Assembly: GCA_009760855.2 (NCBI GenBank)
Contig: WPIO01000010.1
Coordinates: 2,761,001 to 2,825,000 of the forward strand
Direction of reading: 5' to 3'
Source of the DNA: Cristatella mucedo
Taxonomy: Eukaryota; Bryozoa; Phylactolaemata; Cristatellidae
Length of the DNA: 64,000 nt
Numbering within the stretch: the first letter of the stretch is position 1; each line of letters starts with the position of its first letter. Both the position numbers and the translations under genes were made by a program. This document shows positions 1 to 12,396 of the stretch, piece by piece. A model generated the notes under the pieces. That model did no database searches. It was not told where the DNA came from and worked only from the letters and a program-made list of their open reading frames with translations.

Positions 1-99
1 ACTTGCCCATGAGTCCTTAAACGGCACACCGAGGTGTTGAGTAACTGAACTAGGAGTGCATTGTATGAACTATGTATAGGCAGTACCGCTGCTAGAGTT

Positions 100-240
100 G
101 TAGGTGATACTTACATTAAACAATTCAAATGCTCCATTTCCAGTTTATGTAAAGTGCCTAGCAATACATACATATGTATATGCATATATAGCCTCTTAGA
201 GTGCGACAATAAATGTCTTATAATAATTATTGTTATTACC
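100..240 (+). repeat. degenerate LINE 3' tail (CR1/L2-like family)
   Basis: This stretch resembles the 3' end found in better LINE copies of the window: a 'gtaaagtgcctag' block, then an 'agagtgcgacaataaatg' block, then a run rich in ATT and TTA. It is interrupted by a short TA/CATA-rich insertion. No coding part remains. The plus-strand orientation follows from the order of these blocks and the T-rich 3' tail. Confidence 0.5.
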
Positions 241-299
241 CGAGCCCCTCAATACATTTACATATTACTGCTCATTATTAAAATGAGCGAGTGCAAGGG

Positions 300-347
300 T
301 AGGGGTGTGAGAGAGAGGGGGAAAGAGAGAGAGGGAAGGAGAGAAGG

Positions 348-383
<36 letters not shown>

Positions 384-416
384 AAGAGGGAGAGAGAGAG
401 ATAGAGAGGGAGAGAG
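300..416. repeat. (GA)n-rich microsatellite
   Basis: An impure purine tract of GA/GAGG units about 115 bp long. The Arg/Glu-rich ORF that crosses it is only a translation of the repeat. Bases 430-1000 that follow hold no gene I can support; a GCTGCT-rich patch at about 540-640 gives Ala-rich frames by composition only. Confidence 0.85.
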
Positions 417-1009
417 CTTTCCTGCCTAGTATGACACATTGTCACTACAATAGGCAGAGTGGCTATTACAGCTGCAGCAAGAGCTCCCTGGCTTGCCGAG
501 AGACCACCAAGGGTTATGAACTATTCATCAGTAGGCAGAGCTGCTCCAACAGGTGCTGCTCATGCTCAGGCTGCTCCTACTGAGATGGCTGCTCATGCTG
601 CTGGTGCTGTCATGCAGCTGGTGCTGCTCTGGTTAGCAGGCTGGCTCATTCCCTTTAGTCAAGCTACAGGTGCTTTAGCCTGTATTTGACGTCATCGAGT
701 CTGGCGAGTGTCCAGTGCTCGCTCCTCTGATCGCAGAGGGTGCAGGAGGATTAAGCACCGACTTGCAAACAGCACAATGGATATCATAAAGTGGTCACGA
801 ACCTTTGGCTCCGAAATTTTTGTAGGGATAGACAATATAACACTCATTCACTTATTCACAGGCAGGGTCTGCCGACAAGAGATGTGCTTGGCCCTATGCA
901 GTACTGTAGGTACTGTACATGAAAGTACGGACATGGGTATTTGGCATTGTCTGTCGGAACCTTTCATGGATACCATATGACCAGTGATGCTCAATGCTAG
1001 CCGGTTACT

Positions 1010-1950
1010 AGGTCATGACGGCAGACCCTTCTGAGGTAACAGTTGCAGTGTAAAAGCATCGCTGATCTTATAATATGGTCTGGCAAGTTTTTTTTTATTA
1101 CGTGATAACCTTCGTGATCTAAAGCATGTATTAGCCAAGCACGACCGGCGTTGGCCGTGCATTGATCTAACCATATTTTCCCGAAAAATAAAACCATGTC
1201 TAATAATTTTGGCTTCACAAGACACAGCAGGGCTTATTATCAGGGGATGTCTTATTTTTTTTATTTGCAGTCTACATTTATTCATGAGCAGTGATCCAGA
1301 TTTATGCATGTATTTGTGGAGACAAAATCTAAATTTATTCATGTACAGACATCTACATTTATTCAAAATATAATCATATTATCTTCTTCGGGAACATCCT
1401 CGTAAATGTCCAAAGCCCGAATTCCTGCTTGAATTTCTTTCGAATCCATTTCTTGTTCCCGATGTCTAATGTCTAGCAATGGAGCTCTCCTTAAATGAAC
1501 ACTTCTAATCTATGTAGCCTGCTCCTGGCGCTGGTGGCAACACTGCTCTCAGTGGTTTTATGCCACGAATTTCTTATCCTAGTCACTACTTCTTGCAGGC
1601 TAGGCTTCACAAAGTTTCTGCACTGGTTTCTCTACATTATACGTTCAATGTAGTGATTGATTTTCGTACTCAAATGATCCTTCAATGGCTTGCTTTCTAC
1701 CATATCAAGAGTCTGGAGATAGGCAGTCATTCTTGTGTGAGTGCTGACTGACTTCCAGACCAGACGACCTCGGTGGCCACCTCGAAAAGTTGGTAGCATT
1801 AAATCGACCCACTATTACTGCTTTATGCATCGCCATACACCCCCTGTAATGCGGGCTTATTTTTTGGTAGGGCTTATTATTAGGATCGTGCTGAAAAATC
1901 ATGCTGAGGATTATGTTCTGTTAGGTCTTACTTTCGGGCAACTACCATAG
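1010..1950 (-). mobile_element. candidate non-autonomous or decayed DNA transposon
   Basis: The segment has imperfect terminal inverted similarity: 'cccgaaaaataaaacc' near 1180 against 'ggtcttactttcggg' near 1920. The motif 'gggcttatta' occurs near both sides (about 1231 and 1871). Between them are four spaced copies of a 'tctacatttattcatg'-like unit at 1268-1366. A minus-strand open segment of about 45 codons (about 1365-1500) ends in a proper stop and is rich in charged residues (it includes IRHREQEMDSKEIQAG), so it may be a transposase or captured coding relic. I cannot assign a superfamily. No target site duplication was recognised. Confidence 0.35.
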
Positions 1951-3020
1951 GTGTGTGTGGGGCTGGGGTCAAAATTGACTTAAGTAGAGTCGATGACTCA
2001 TTTCCTCCACGCGGCAGGCTCCTGCCTGGAATAAAAAAAGCTATGTTGCTGTAGCCATTCAGTGACATACACTAGGGGGGATTGGAGGTACGACAGTTCT
2101 CCTTAAGCCTGGTGCTCAGCTCCGGAAGACACATCCGCCACAGCTTCTTCCCTTAGGGGTAATTCCAGGCAAGATCAAGGTGCTCCCTTGTCTGAGATTC
2201 TCGTTCAACTGCCGATGCCGTTGAGACATAATTTTTTCTTGTCCCAGCGTGGTTTCGAGTGCTATCGGAGTGTCTATTGGTTCAGCTACACTTAATTATA
2301 GTTCTCTGCCGATTAGTGTCAATCTTCATACTGACGACTGTGACAGTGCTCGGATTGTGAAGCATGATCATGAACAGGTCGGTATAGCTGGGCGGCCTGA
2401 AACCGTGTATTGCTGACCCCACTGGCTTGAGCTGCGCTGCCCTCAAACTGCTAATTCCATAGCCCTAAGTCAGCTGCAGTGTTGGCAGAAGACTGTATGT
2501 AGCATGCTGGCTTGAGAAGCTCGAAGCAATATGAAAGCTGGCTGTGGTTTGGATCAAATCGGCCATTAACACAGCTTAGGGAAGGGGGCTGTGGCTCCCT
2601 TCCCCCGCCCCCCCCCCCCGTAGGTCGACAATCACGAGTGGCTTCTTCCGGTACGATCAAAGTTTGGTCTCTCTCCTGCTGCACCATGGCTGAGCCCCTG
2701 CTCACTTCTCAGACTGCCTTCCTCCACCCTCACCACCAGGCACTTAATTGGGGGGGGGGGGATGGCAGGAGAGATTATGCTAGTACTTGGCATTTTCGAG
2801 CTTGGCTTATATCCGAGCCGCCCTTTCACCTTGTTGGTGTATGTTGCAAGCATCACTAGTCGCAAATCGGCGATCGTTCAAGAGTTGCATCAGATGTTTG
2901 GCAGCTCTGCTCGTAGCAAGACCTGTTGCCTCTGTTGCTCTACAGCCAGTGCTGCCCCTTGCTGTGTTGGAGTAGAGGGAAGCCGATCTATGCATGCTTG
3001 CACACCCAGCGTTCCTTGTC
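1951..3020. other. unassigned DNA with long G/C homopolymer runs
   Basis: No convincing gene. The stretch contains C12 at about 2608-2619 and G12 at about 2750-2761; two more G runs lie just beyond, at about 3149-3160 and 3303-3315. The overlapping ORFs on both strands read through these runs as poly-Pro or poly-Gly and look accidental. Confidence 0.6.
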
Positions 3021-3027
3021 GTGTTTG

Positions 3028-3130
3028 TCTTATAATAATAATGATAAATTTGGTACAACGCCCTCAGAGAACTCAATCTCTTTCTAGACGCTTTGTAATT
3101 GCTGCAAAGGAAGCACGATCGAATGGTTAG
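3028..3130 (-). repeat. LINE 3' tail, minus orientation
   Basis: An 'ataataatgataa' run is followed by 'cgccctcagagaactcaatctctttctagacgc', the reverse of the LINE tail seen intact at 28.9 and 39.3 kb. Only about 100 bp remain. From 3131 to 4200 I see no supported gene, only short ORFs and one G13 run. Confidence 0.7.
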
Positions 3131-4200
3131 TGGTAGCCTTCGACTCTTGGGGGGGGGGGGCCTTGCTTTACCTTACCAACTAAGCTTTCGTATGCCGTGG
3201 CTTAACTGACAGCAGACCGTATCGATTGGATCCTACATACTCCTGTAGGATTTGAAATGAGTATATCGCTACGTGCAGGGTTGGGGCCTCCCCCCATGCA
3301 ACGGGGGGGGGGGGGAGGGCTGATGAAGCATGCTGCTCAGCCTGGGCTTTTTAAAGCAAGCCATGCCACCAATTACTACCATAGCTTCCTGCCTTTACTG
3401 ACGCCCGCCAGGCCTGCCAGCAACCGAGTCCAGCAGCAGAAGACTCCCCGAGCAGCTGAAGATCACCCCAGCAGTCTCAATGGAGTCCAGCTGAGACCAG
3501 ACTTGATTACTATACACCATAGTGCCTTTATAGCCTAGAAACCAATTAGCAGTTACCGAGGCAGCTTTCTATATCTAAAATACCACGGCCTATGAAATGC
3601 ACCTAACTCGATAAATTAAGCCACCTCGTCATCGCTGTTGCATTGCTCTCGGCTTGTTGGCTGAAGCGAATGGCAGAACTGTGCTTTGGGAGTTGCATTT
3701 GGCGACTGCACCTGGAGCGATGTTTGACCGGGCCGCCAGAAGTGTGCAGCCCTTATCAGCTTCGAGGGCTTACTTCGAGTCGTCAGCTTCCGAGCAGACG
3801 ATTTATGAGGCTCGAAGTGCATGGGAAGACTGGAAAGTGTGCCCGGGCAGGCCCGGGAAGCAGAAGGCCTATTGCTGAGGGCTAGGAGGCATTTGATCCC
3901 ATCACTGGTCTTTTCTCAGCTGGCAGTATTGCCTTCACAATTTGCTTGCAAAATTGGAGGCAGGTGGCTTAACAAACCTAACATGATTGGGCATGAGCCA
4001 GTCGGGGTCAGACTGGCAGTGCTTAGGCATGTCAATCTGCTTGACAAAGCGCTTTAGGGGTACCAAAGGTCTGTTATTGCTTGGACTTGCATATGCAATT
4101 GCCAATTATTCCATCTCCAAGTTTATCTCCCAGTCTACTACTAGCCATCTTGAAGCTATGCCCACCGTTATCCTGACATATGCTGCTGCTCTGCATAACT

Positions 4201-5815
4201 AGCATAATAAATGTTTTCTTAACCTCAGGACCTGCCCCTACATCCTTCAAAAAGGCTGTTGCTAGACTACTCATTAAAAAGGCAGCACTAGACCAGGACT
4301 TCTTAAGGACCCTCCACACAGTCTCCCTACTACCGTTCTAGCGAAGATGCTGGAACGAGTAGTGGCAGTCCAACCAACTCTTCTATCAAAACTTCAAGCC
4401 TAGGGAGTAAGTTCAAGTCAGGTTCTAGAACTAACGACTCACCAGAATAAGCACTGCTGCTAGTGTGGAACTATCGTCTCAGAAATGAAAACTGAGTTCG
4501 TGTGTCTCTACTAGTTACTGTTGGATCTGTCGGCAGCATTTAATACAGCTGGTCATAAAGTCCTTCGTGACAGAGCACACATAATCTCGCCTTGGCATCG
4601 GTGGCTCTGCACTGCATGGCCTGGATCACTTCACAATTCGAGATTTCAGAGCCTTTATGTCAATGGGCAGCAGTTACCCTGGGAGCCTTTAAAGTGTGAG
4701 GTACCCGGAGGATCTGTGCCTGGACTACTTATTTTCGCAATCTATTTTCTCTTTCTTGCCGTTATGATCACCAAGCACAATCAAGGCTTTCATTTTACGT
4801 AGATAATACACAGCTGTATCTGTGGTTTTGCAGGTACATAGCTGTACCTAATCCCTCCCTGCCTTCCAGCATGTTGAACTCTCTTAACTCCCTTGTAGCA
4901 TATATTGCTGACATTGCACTTGAACGGGAGCAAACTTTCTCACGTTGAATGATGATACAACTTACTAGTCATTGCAAAACCTAGTGTTACACAGAAATTT
5001 GAAAATAACTCAAAATACAACCCATCGACCGTAGATCTGCATGCAATCTGAGTGAGTAGTTTTTTAGTGACCTTTCGCCATATGACCTCACCAGCTCCAC
5101 AGTCAATCTGCCTACTTTCACCTACTTCAATTGCAAAATTGTGGGTCGTCTTAGACAGAGATACCAAACCCAAGTTGGTCAATGCATATGTGACATCCAA
5201 TCTCGACTTCTATAGCTCACTAGTGGCTGATCCTGTGGCATTTGCAATAGCACACTTACATTTGGCCGATAACTAAGCAGCCAGGCATGTCTGGCAGGAG
5301 TGATGCAATCGCCACGTTAAGCAGCCACTCACTAACTTTCAGCGGCTTACCATCAAGCAGAATGTCAGCTTCAAGGCATTGTTGCTCGCTTTTAGTTTTC
5401 TCCATTCTCTTGCTCCACCCTACCTATCGAAACTACATCCAAATCAGGCTAGGCATAAGACCACCCGCTCTACTGACTCAAGTCATTTAGCTGTACCTCT
5501 GCCTAACCTGAAATCCTTTTGAGACAGTGCCTTTAGTTCGTATGATCCCAAAGCCTGGAACTAACTCCCGACTGATGCCATGGCACCACGTGACTCGATT
5601 GCATTTAAAATTAAATGCAGTCAAAATGCACCTGTTTCTCACAGCTTTTCTGGGTCCAAGTGAATTGTTCTGTGCCTGCTGACACTGTTAGTGTTATCAC
5701 TTAAACAAATGACATGCTTCTCTTACAGTGTGTGATAAGTGCCTAGAAAGAGATCTAGTTCTCATACGATGCTATACAAAAGTGCTATGATTATTATATT
5801 AAGTACCATTCTCTT
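4201..5815 (+). pseudogene. LINE (CR1/L2/Rex-like) reverse transcriptase relic with 3' end
   Basis: This is the longest LINE copy here. Translated pieces in shifting frames follow the order of a CR1/L2-type reverse transcriptase. A 'SFKKAV...LIKKAALD' segment lies near 4240-4290. The palm motif A region 'LDLSAAFNTA' is at about 4521. 'CEVPGGSVPGLLIFAIYF' (the usual VPQGSVLGP region) is at about 4695-4750. The segment that should hold the catalytic YADD box lies near 4795 and is interrupted by a stop. The C-terminal domain ('LVNAYVTSNLDF') is at about 5175, and the tail 'gtgcctagaaagagatctagttctc' is near 5740, ending ATT-rich. Several stops and frameshifts show that it is dead. The 5' part and the endonuclease domain were not found. 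Confidence 0.8.
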
Positions 5816-5939
5816 TGCTGTAGGCAAGCCCGGTGTTTGATTCTGGAGTACTTCTTCATCGAATTGGTTCAGCCAACATTTTTCTTTATTTCCAATACGA
5901 ACAGAGTGAACTTTTGCAGGATGACCATGTAAGCTCCAT

Positions 5940-6350
5940 TGTCTAGCCTGCCAAGTTTAGTTAAGTGCAATTGCAAAAAGTCGGCCACGCTTAGGCCGGA
6001 ACTGCCACAGCAACAGTCCATATAGCATTTGTGACATCCTGTCAAGACGATGTCTGAGGTCTTGCCGGTCTTCTGTAATTAGTGTTCCGAATTCCAGGCT
6101 GGTCACTTGCTTTTAGGCCCCCTCTATTCTCACTTCCTCTAGCTACTCACCTCTCGGATTTACTCGCTGCCCGGATGTCCCCTTGCAGCATCCGCTCCAT
6201 TGAGTGCAGTCGTTTAGCTATGCCTCTGCCTATCTCAAATCTCACATCCTTTGGAGCCTGTGCCTTCGGTTCTTATATACCTAAAAAACAGCCTGGCCGT
6301 TTCACCGGATTCTCTTGCCTCAAAGGGACTTGACGACAGTTCAAGTAAAC
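5940..6350 (+). pseudogene. second LINE C-terminal fragment
   Basis: Downstream of the previous copy, 'catttgtgacatcctgtcaagacga' (about 6020-6046) matches the AFVTSRLD segment of the LINE C-terminal domain. The frames at 6100-6330 follow its later part (LTFR.L, YLS, then a segment similar to 'NLKSFGDRAFSSYAP'). It is heavily decayed and has no tail. From 6351 to 7080 I see no supported gene. Confidence 0.55.
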
Positions 6351-7084
6351 CATAAACCACGCATTCCTAAGAACATATGCTTCCTCCAAGTCTTTACTGT
6401 TGGTAAAACTTTTAACGTAATTAGGCTTCTTCGATAATCGACAGACTTCTTTTCAGCCTGTGAAGTAGGCAGAGCCCATTCTCTTTGAAGCTGCATGCAG
6501 AGCTCCGGTTGACCTAGCCGGGATTAATTAAGTCAAGTGATACGACCTTGACCGTGGCTGGTCAGTGCTGGATAGTGCTGCTCAGGTGGGCTAAATGGGA
6601 ATACCTGGTGGTCTGGCCACCGGATATCCCTCTGCTTTTGCTGTCATGGAAGTGGGCTATATTTATCCGGCGCTTAGCTCCTGTTTGTGACTGGCTTGTT
6701 CAACCTGGCCTGCCCAGCCCGGTGACAGAATATCCGGCCTCGCCCCTCACCAACTGCAGTGTGACCTGACCAACTGCAGTGTGGTACTGTCACCGACCCC
6801 TCTCATTGTATTAACCAAGCCTGGTAGCTTGTCCCAACGTCTGTTGCTTCATGGGCTCGAGCTGCCGTTTGTTGAGTTCTAGGCCGTTATACTCCCTCGA
6901 TGTTAAAAGTCGTCGGCTGAGCACGACTCTGTATTAGCTGCTGACGGCTAGCATTGACTGCTCCTGCTGAGGTGTGGCAGTGGAGACTGCTGCAATAGGT
7001 AGATTCAGAGTAAGCAAAGCAGTGTCACTCTAACCGTAGCCATGGTGATGGGGTGTAGCTCAACTAATCCCACTGCCTCTCCAT

Positions 7085-7690
7085 ATCCTAATGATAACAA
7101 TGAGTCGTCTTCGTACACCCCTAAGACAACCAAATAGCTATCCAGGCACTTTGCAGCTTGCTCCTATTGATGCAATAGCCGAAGGTAAGTTTGTGTGCAG
7201 TATCAAACTTAATGAGGCATGCAGAAGTGCAGGAGAAGACACACGTGGCTACTGGTTATTAGGACCCCTGGCTTGTTTTTTAGCAACCTGCACACATCAT
7301 GCACAGACCGGTAAGCAAGCAAGCAAGCAAAGCAGACAGAACGCTAGTTCACTGGGGCCCAGGGAAAGCTGAGCAGAGCGGACGCATCTTCAGCTAAAGA
7401 TGGTCTGGATACAAAGTAAAAACAGGTAAAAGATGACGGAAGCAGCAAGCTCCAGACTTTTGCTGCATACAAACTGAAAGCCGATCACCAAAAAGTTTCA
7501 ATGTAGAGATACAAATGGCAAGACTACAGAGGCTGCCGAGGAGGCGGTCGGGCTGGAGCCTATTGGAGGAGCAAGGAGGTTGTGTAGGTAGGCCTTTGCA
7601 TATGTGCCAAGCGACAAAGTAGGCCAAAGAGAGGATCTCAACGTCGATGATTGATTGGGAACCAGTGAAGCTCAGACAGAAGTGGCTTGA
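7085..7690 (-). pseudogene. divergent LINE C-terminal fragment, minus strand
   Basis: On the minus strand the right end (about 7640-7690) reads like the LINE 'CHITPLLADLHWLPV' segment. Further along, 'KLFGDRLSVCMQQKSG' (about 7450-7510) matches the 'NLKSFGDRAFSSYAPK' segment of the better copies. It is a divergent member of the same superfamily and is paralogous to the fragment at 49.45-49.86 kb. Frameshifts are present. Confidence 0.6.
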
Positions 7691-7724
7691 TGTGGCAGCT
7701 TCCCCCTAACCCCTACCCTCTATG

Positions 7725-8362
<638 letters not shown>

Positions 8363-9350
8363 GTAGGCAAGAGGCCAGCGGCCTTTGGGCTGCAATTGCA
8401 GCTGCAGAGGTGCTGCCAGCATACACACCAGTAATAGACTGCAGATGGTGCCATGGGAACCCGATGGGGCAGACTGTCAACCCCCTCACAACCAACCTCC
8501 CATTGACCTAGCAGAAAAAGGGCCTATTGTCGTCGGTCTGACAGCTCGGAGTGAAGCACCTGTCGGATGCCGTGCTGAGGAGCCCCCCTACCCCTCCCGT
8601 GGTCAGCCAGTGGAGCCAGTGGCCGTGAGTCATTCTAGGATGCTTATGTGGCAGTCGGCTAAGACCTCAACGAAGCCTTCTGGTGACAGAGAGATAGCTC
8701 GAAGGTCGATTCCCCTAGGCAGCTGCTGCAGCATTGGCCAGAACCCGTCGGCATGTCGCAGTGGCTGCTCCACCTCGTCCACAGCTGGCGTCTTTGCCGT
8801 GGTCGATTGCCAGAGTGAAGCCTACAAAAAGTGAATGCTAGCCTACAGCTTTGTTCTGTTCAGCTGTCAGTCTTGATCGATGCAGCTTTTCTACCGGCAG
8901 CACTGCTGGCTCAGACCTGTTCCTTTGTTATTTACCCAGTGTCCTATTGTCGTACAGCAATTCACAGTGGGTACAGGTAGATAAAAAGCTTGTGTACATA
9001 GCTGACCAGTGCTGGCTCTCAGCCGCGGTCAGCTTACGGTCTGCGGTTCAGTCTTGGCTGGCCCAGCTAAGCATTCAACGAACCTGCACAAAGAAAAGGT
9101 CTTGTGCTTAGCTGCATCAAGAACGAAAAAAACATGCAGCTGCAGTTTGGTCAGCCACCAACGATTGCTGTGGAGACGTGGTGTGTGGCAATGTAAGAGC
9201 CAAATACTCTGCTGCTGTCATCTACGTCTCGATCACTTGGAACCATGCCAGCTAGCAAATCATGCACTAGGAGTCCAAGTTCTCTTGATTCTGCCTCTTT
9301 GTTGCCAGTGCAGCCATCGTGCATAAAACTCTCACCTTCAGTCTTGGTCT
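8363..9350. other. unassigned, GC-moderate DNA
   Basis: Several overlapping ORFs on the plus strand (the longest about 149 codons from 8385) lack a recognisable domain, codon pattern or clear splice context. I do not call a gene here. Confidence 0.5.
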
Positions 9351-9351
9351 C

Positions 9352-9402
<51 letters not shown>
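9350..9402. repeat. (CT)n microsatellite
   Basis: A pure CT dinucleotide run of about 50 bp. The ORFs crossing it are repeat artefacts. Confidence 0.95.
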
Positions 9403-9403
<1 letters not shown>

Positions 9404-9599
9404 TCTATATACAGGTACCGTCATAAGTTTAAGCAGCTGGCCATATTTGCCCAGAGAGTCTACGGCTTTCTCTGGGAATTCATCCTCAGCTGCTTTCAGA
9501 ACTGCTACATCGTATATACACATGGCCACGGTGATAGATAAACATGTCACACTTCATTACTTAAATAATAAATTACTTGGGCTAATATGAAGTGGCTCC

Positions 9600-10330
9600 A
9601 CCATGATTTATAATCACTTCCTATATGCAAGTTGACAGAAACACACTTTGTGCATAATTCCTTGTGCATAATTCCGGAGCACTTTCTCGCCAGCGTTGGT
9701 AAAGCCCTCCAAGTAAGACATCTCCGAGGTGATGTGAGTAACTAATGATTCTATACTTTGCACCAAAGCACCCCAAAGGTTTTCGTTAGGGCTCAAATAA
9801 GGGCTCATGCTTGGCTATGACAATATAGTTAGTGGAATACCGGGACGATAGTAAAAATAATAATTCTTTAGCAGCCAGTGCAATTGGGATCACCATCCTG
9901 ATGCTTTATTAATTCTTGCTCTCTCAGGGCCATTGGTCTTGGACCACATTTTTTACGATGTCGAAGTATTTATGCTGTTTTTCCATGTCTTCTATTCGAT
10001 AGAGAGTTTCCATACTAGGTGCTATTCAGCATCTCATATCACCACTTATCCGCTTGCCAATCTTAAGCCTTCTGAAGACAGTCATCGTGGTAGGGTCATT
10101 AATAAGCTGCTTTGCATAAGCTCTCCTGCCAGCATTGAAAACAGTGAGCTTTGATTCATCAGCCCTACACAACTCTTTACCAGTCAGCCAAAGTCGAATG
10201 GGTGTGGTCCATACCCCATCGTAGGAGGCATAGTTTTAGCTTTTAACAACGGAAAGTTTTACAATAGGCGATCGTAAAAAACATGCCTTACTGTCGTAAC
10301 CTCTGCAGAAGGGTCTATTAGCTCACCTTA
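9600..10330 (-). pseudogene. Tc1/mariner-type transposase relic
   Basis: Minus-strand frames follow a Tc1-like DDE transposase. 'CRADESKLTVF' (about 10150-10180; family pattern FSDESKF.LF) carries the likely second catalytic Asp. A damaged 'QDNGP'-like block lies near 9935, and 'SPYLSPNENLWGALVQSIE' (about 9745-9805; family pattern SPDLNPIENLWG) marks the region of the third acidic residue. Stops and frameshifts break it. The normal protein is about 340 residues; roughly the C-terminal two thirds can be followed. Terminal inverted repeats were not found. Confidence 0.75.
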
Positions 10331-11005
10331 AGCCACACTGCAAGTTAAAGTGTCCAAGCCAAGGACTTCTTGAAGTAGCAAATTTTTTTTTCAAAGCTTT
10401 TGCTTTTTATAGGTTGTCATCCCTCTTTTTTGTTTCTGCTTACAGCGATCATGCCACGTCTTCGTTTCCATCATACCGAGTTGCAAAGTGCTTGCGTTAA
10501 CAGCATACAAATTGCTTGGAAGTCACAGGCTCTCTTACAATGCATATCTTATCCTGGCCAACAACATGCAGCCCCCAAATTTGTTATTTCATCAGCTCAG
10601 AAATCCCTCTCACCTTTTGCATTTACCAGCATTTATTCGCCACTGTAGCAGCCGAATTCTGAGGCAATCGAGAAGCAACCTAGACTAGCTCTCTTGAAAT
10701 TGCACTGTGCTGACAAAGACGCTTAAGCATTTGATACTTGTGGCATTTGTTTCTAGGTCAACCGACATCTGGCAGACATCATTTTAAGCGCATTTTTTCA
10801 CTACACGGAGGTATTTTCTTCGTATAATTTGCTAGTTTTGCTCTGCATGCAGCGAGGACTTCTTTGTTTAGTTCGCATTGTTACAGGGATTAGTATGGTT
10901 TGCTGCATCTTAGTCAGTCCATTTAGGAGAAGTCTGAATCAGCATAATTACTCTTTTTCCAGAGCTTGCTTAAATCTTACATGGCAGAGCCAAGATTTTC
11001 ATCTG
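10331..11005. other. unassigned DNA
   Basis: Only short ORFs without recognisable domains. Nothing else was seen. Confidence 0.5.
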
Positions 11006-11195
11006 GTGGCAGACCTGGCAATTTTTGTCTAGGGTGTGAAAGACCTGCAAGCTGTTCACGTAGGCAGGACTAGAACCAAAAAAATGAAAAATTATCTCGC
11101 TAAATCAGTGTTTACTCGACAGAAACTCGGCGGTAGCTCAACGAGTGGAATTAAGACATAATTTCGTCATTGGCGATGATCGGGGTGGGCCTAGG
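11006..11195 (+). repeat. interspersed repeat, copy 1 (partner at 42.2 kb)
   Basis: It shares ordered blocks with 42205-42415 in the same orientation: 'atgaaaaattat', then 'gtttactcgaca', then 'aactcggcggt' and 'gctca', with similar sequence between them. A T-rich block (ggca..ttttt) precedes both copies. No coding capacity is evident, so this is an undefined dispersed repeat family. Confidence 0.65.
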
Positions 11196-11248
11196 AAAAC
11201 TGGGAGGGGAGGGCATCCAGGTCGCTGCCCTGCTGTAGCAGGGGGAGG

Positions 11249-11880
11249 AGGAAATAATAATAATAATACTAATGCACTTGATAAAGTGCCCTCAGAGAAC
11301 TCAATCTGTTTCTAGGTGCTTTACATTTGCTGCAAAGGGAAACGCGATTGAATGGTGAGTAATATCATGCTTGATAAACAACATGAATAACATGGTTAGG
11401 GGTGACATGCACTGGGTCAGCACGCATAAGCACGGGAAGAACGAATCACAGAGACCCATTAAATGCTGTCCTAAATAGGTGTGTTTTGAAGTTCTTTTTA
11501 AATGTGGTCAAGTCAGGGGATGTTGTGACGCAAATCGGGAGGGAGTTCCAGGCTTTGGGAGCATACGAACTAAATGCACGGTCTCCAAAGGATTTGAGGT
11601 TTGTACGAGGTAGTGGTAAACTGTTGGATTTCGAAAAGCGGGTGGTACGATGCTTGGCTGGTGGGGAGTATATCTGATAGGTAGGCTGGAGCCAAAGAAG
11701 GAAGTGACATAAAAATGAGCGGCAGAACGTTGAAGTCAATGCGTTACTTGACTGGTAGCCAGAGCAGGTCGGCGAGAAGTGGTGTGATGTGGCAACTGCG
11801 CCACTCACCACAGACAAGCCTAGCTGCAGAGTTTTTTACCAACTGTAATCGCCTGATTGCACATGCCGGTAGGCCAGCAA
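11249..11880 (-). pseudogene. LINE 3' end (C-terminal domain and tail), minus strand
   Basis: The tail starts with (AAT)n at about 11250, then the conserved 'cctcagagaactcaatctg' and 'ggtgctttacatttgctgc' blocks. A minus-strand ORF (11446-11817) holds the late C-terminal domain, including 'NLKSFGDRAFSSYAPKAWNS' and 'TFKKNFKTHLFRTAFNGSL', and ends with a stop. Similar regions follow the reverse transcriptase in CR1/L2/Rex-type LINEs. The copy is truncated at its 5' side near 11880, beyond the HITPLL segment. Confidence 0.85.
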
Positions 11881-11904
11881 GCAGTCCCCTGCCCCCTCGC
11901 TCTG

Positions 11905-12085
11905 CCATTGTATATGTGTATATATATATATATCTGTATATGTATGTATATATATATGTGTGTGTGTGTAAATATATATATATATATATATATATACAAT
12001 AAATCTACATGTATATATATTACATATATATATATATATATATGTATATTTATATATATATATATAGTATGTAAATAAATAAATA
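11905..12085. repeat. TA-rich microsatellite cluster
   Basis: Alternating TA, TG and TATG units, including several TA runs of 15-20 bp. It abuts the 5'-truncated end of the preceding LINE copy. The Tyr/Ile-rich ORFs across it are artefacts. Confidence 0.9.
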
Positions 12086-12329
12086 CATGTACCTATACAT
12101 ATGTCCGTTGAGCTGTTCACGTTGTACAGGCATGTAAAAGCCAAGAGCTGCCCAAGGAGGTGTGAGTGTGACAGCGCTGCATGCGCACAGCCGCTTTTAT
12201 AGGGAAGGCAGGCTATCCCCCCTGATGTTCTGCTCGTGCATTGAGGCTTCAATTGAGCCCTCAGTGCTCTTCTTGGCTGATCCAGAGTATGCTACAGCCT
12301 GGTGGCTGCTCCGGTGAGTTTTTCTTGTA

Positions 12330-12396
12330 TGCCTAGAAAGAGATTTAGTTCTCTGAGAGTGCTATAATAAATGCTTATTATTATTATTATTATTAT
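12330..12396 (+). repeat. isolated LINE/SINE-type 3' tail
   Basis: 'tgcctagaaagagatttagt', then 'tctctgagagtgctataat' and then (ATT)n. This is the tail shared by the LINE copies, in plus orientation and without the coding part. From 12397 to 13285 I see no supported gene. Confidence 0.75.
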
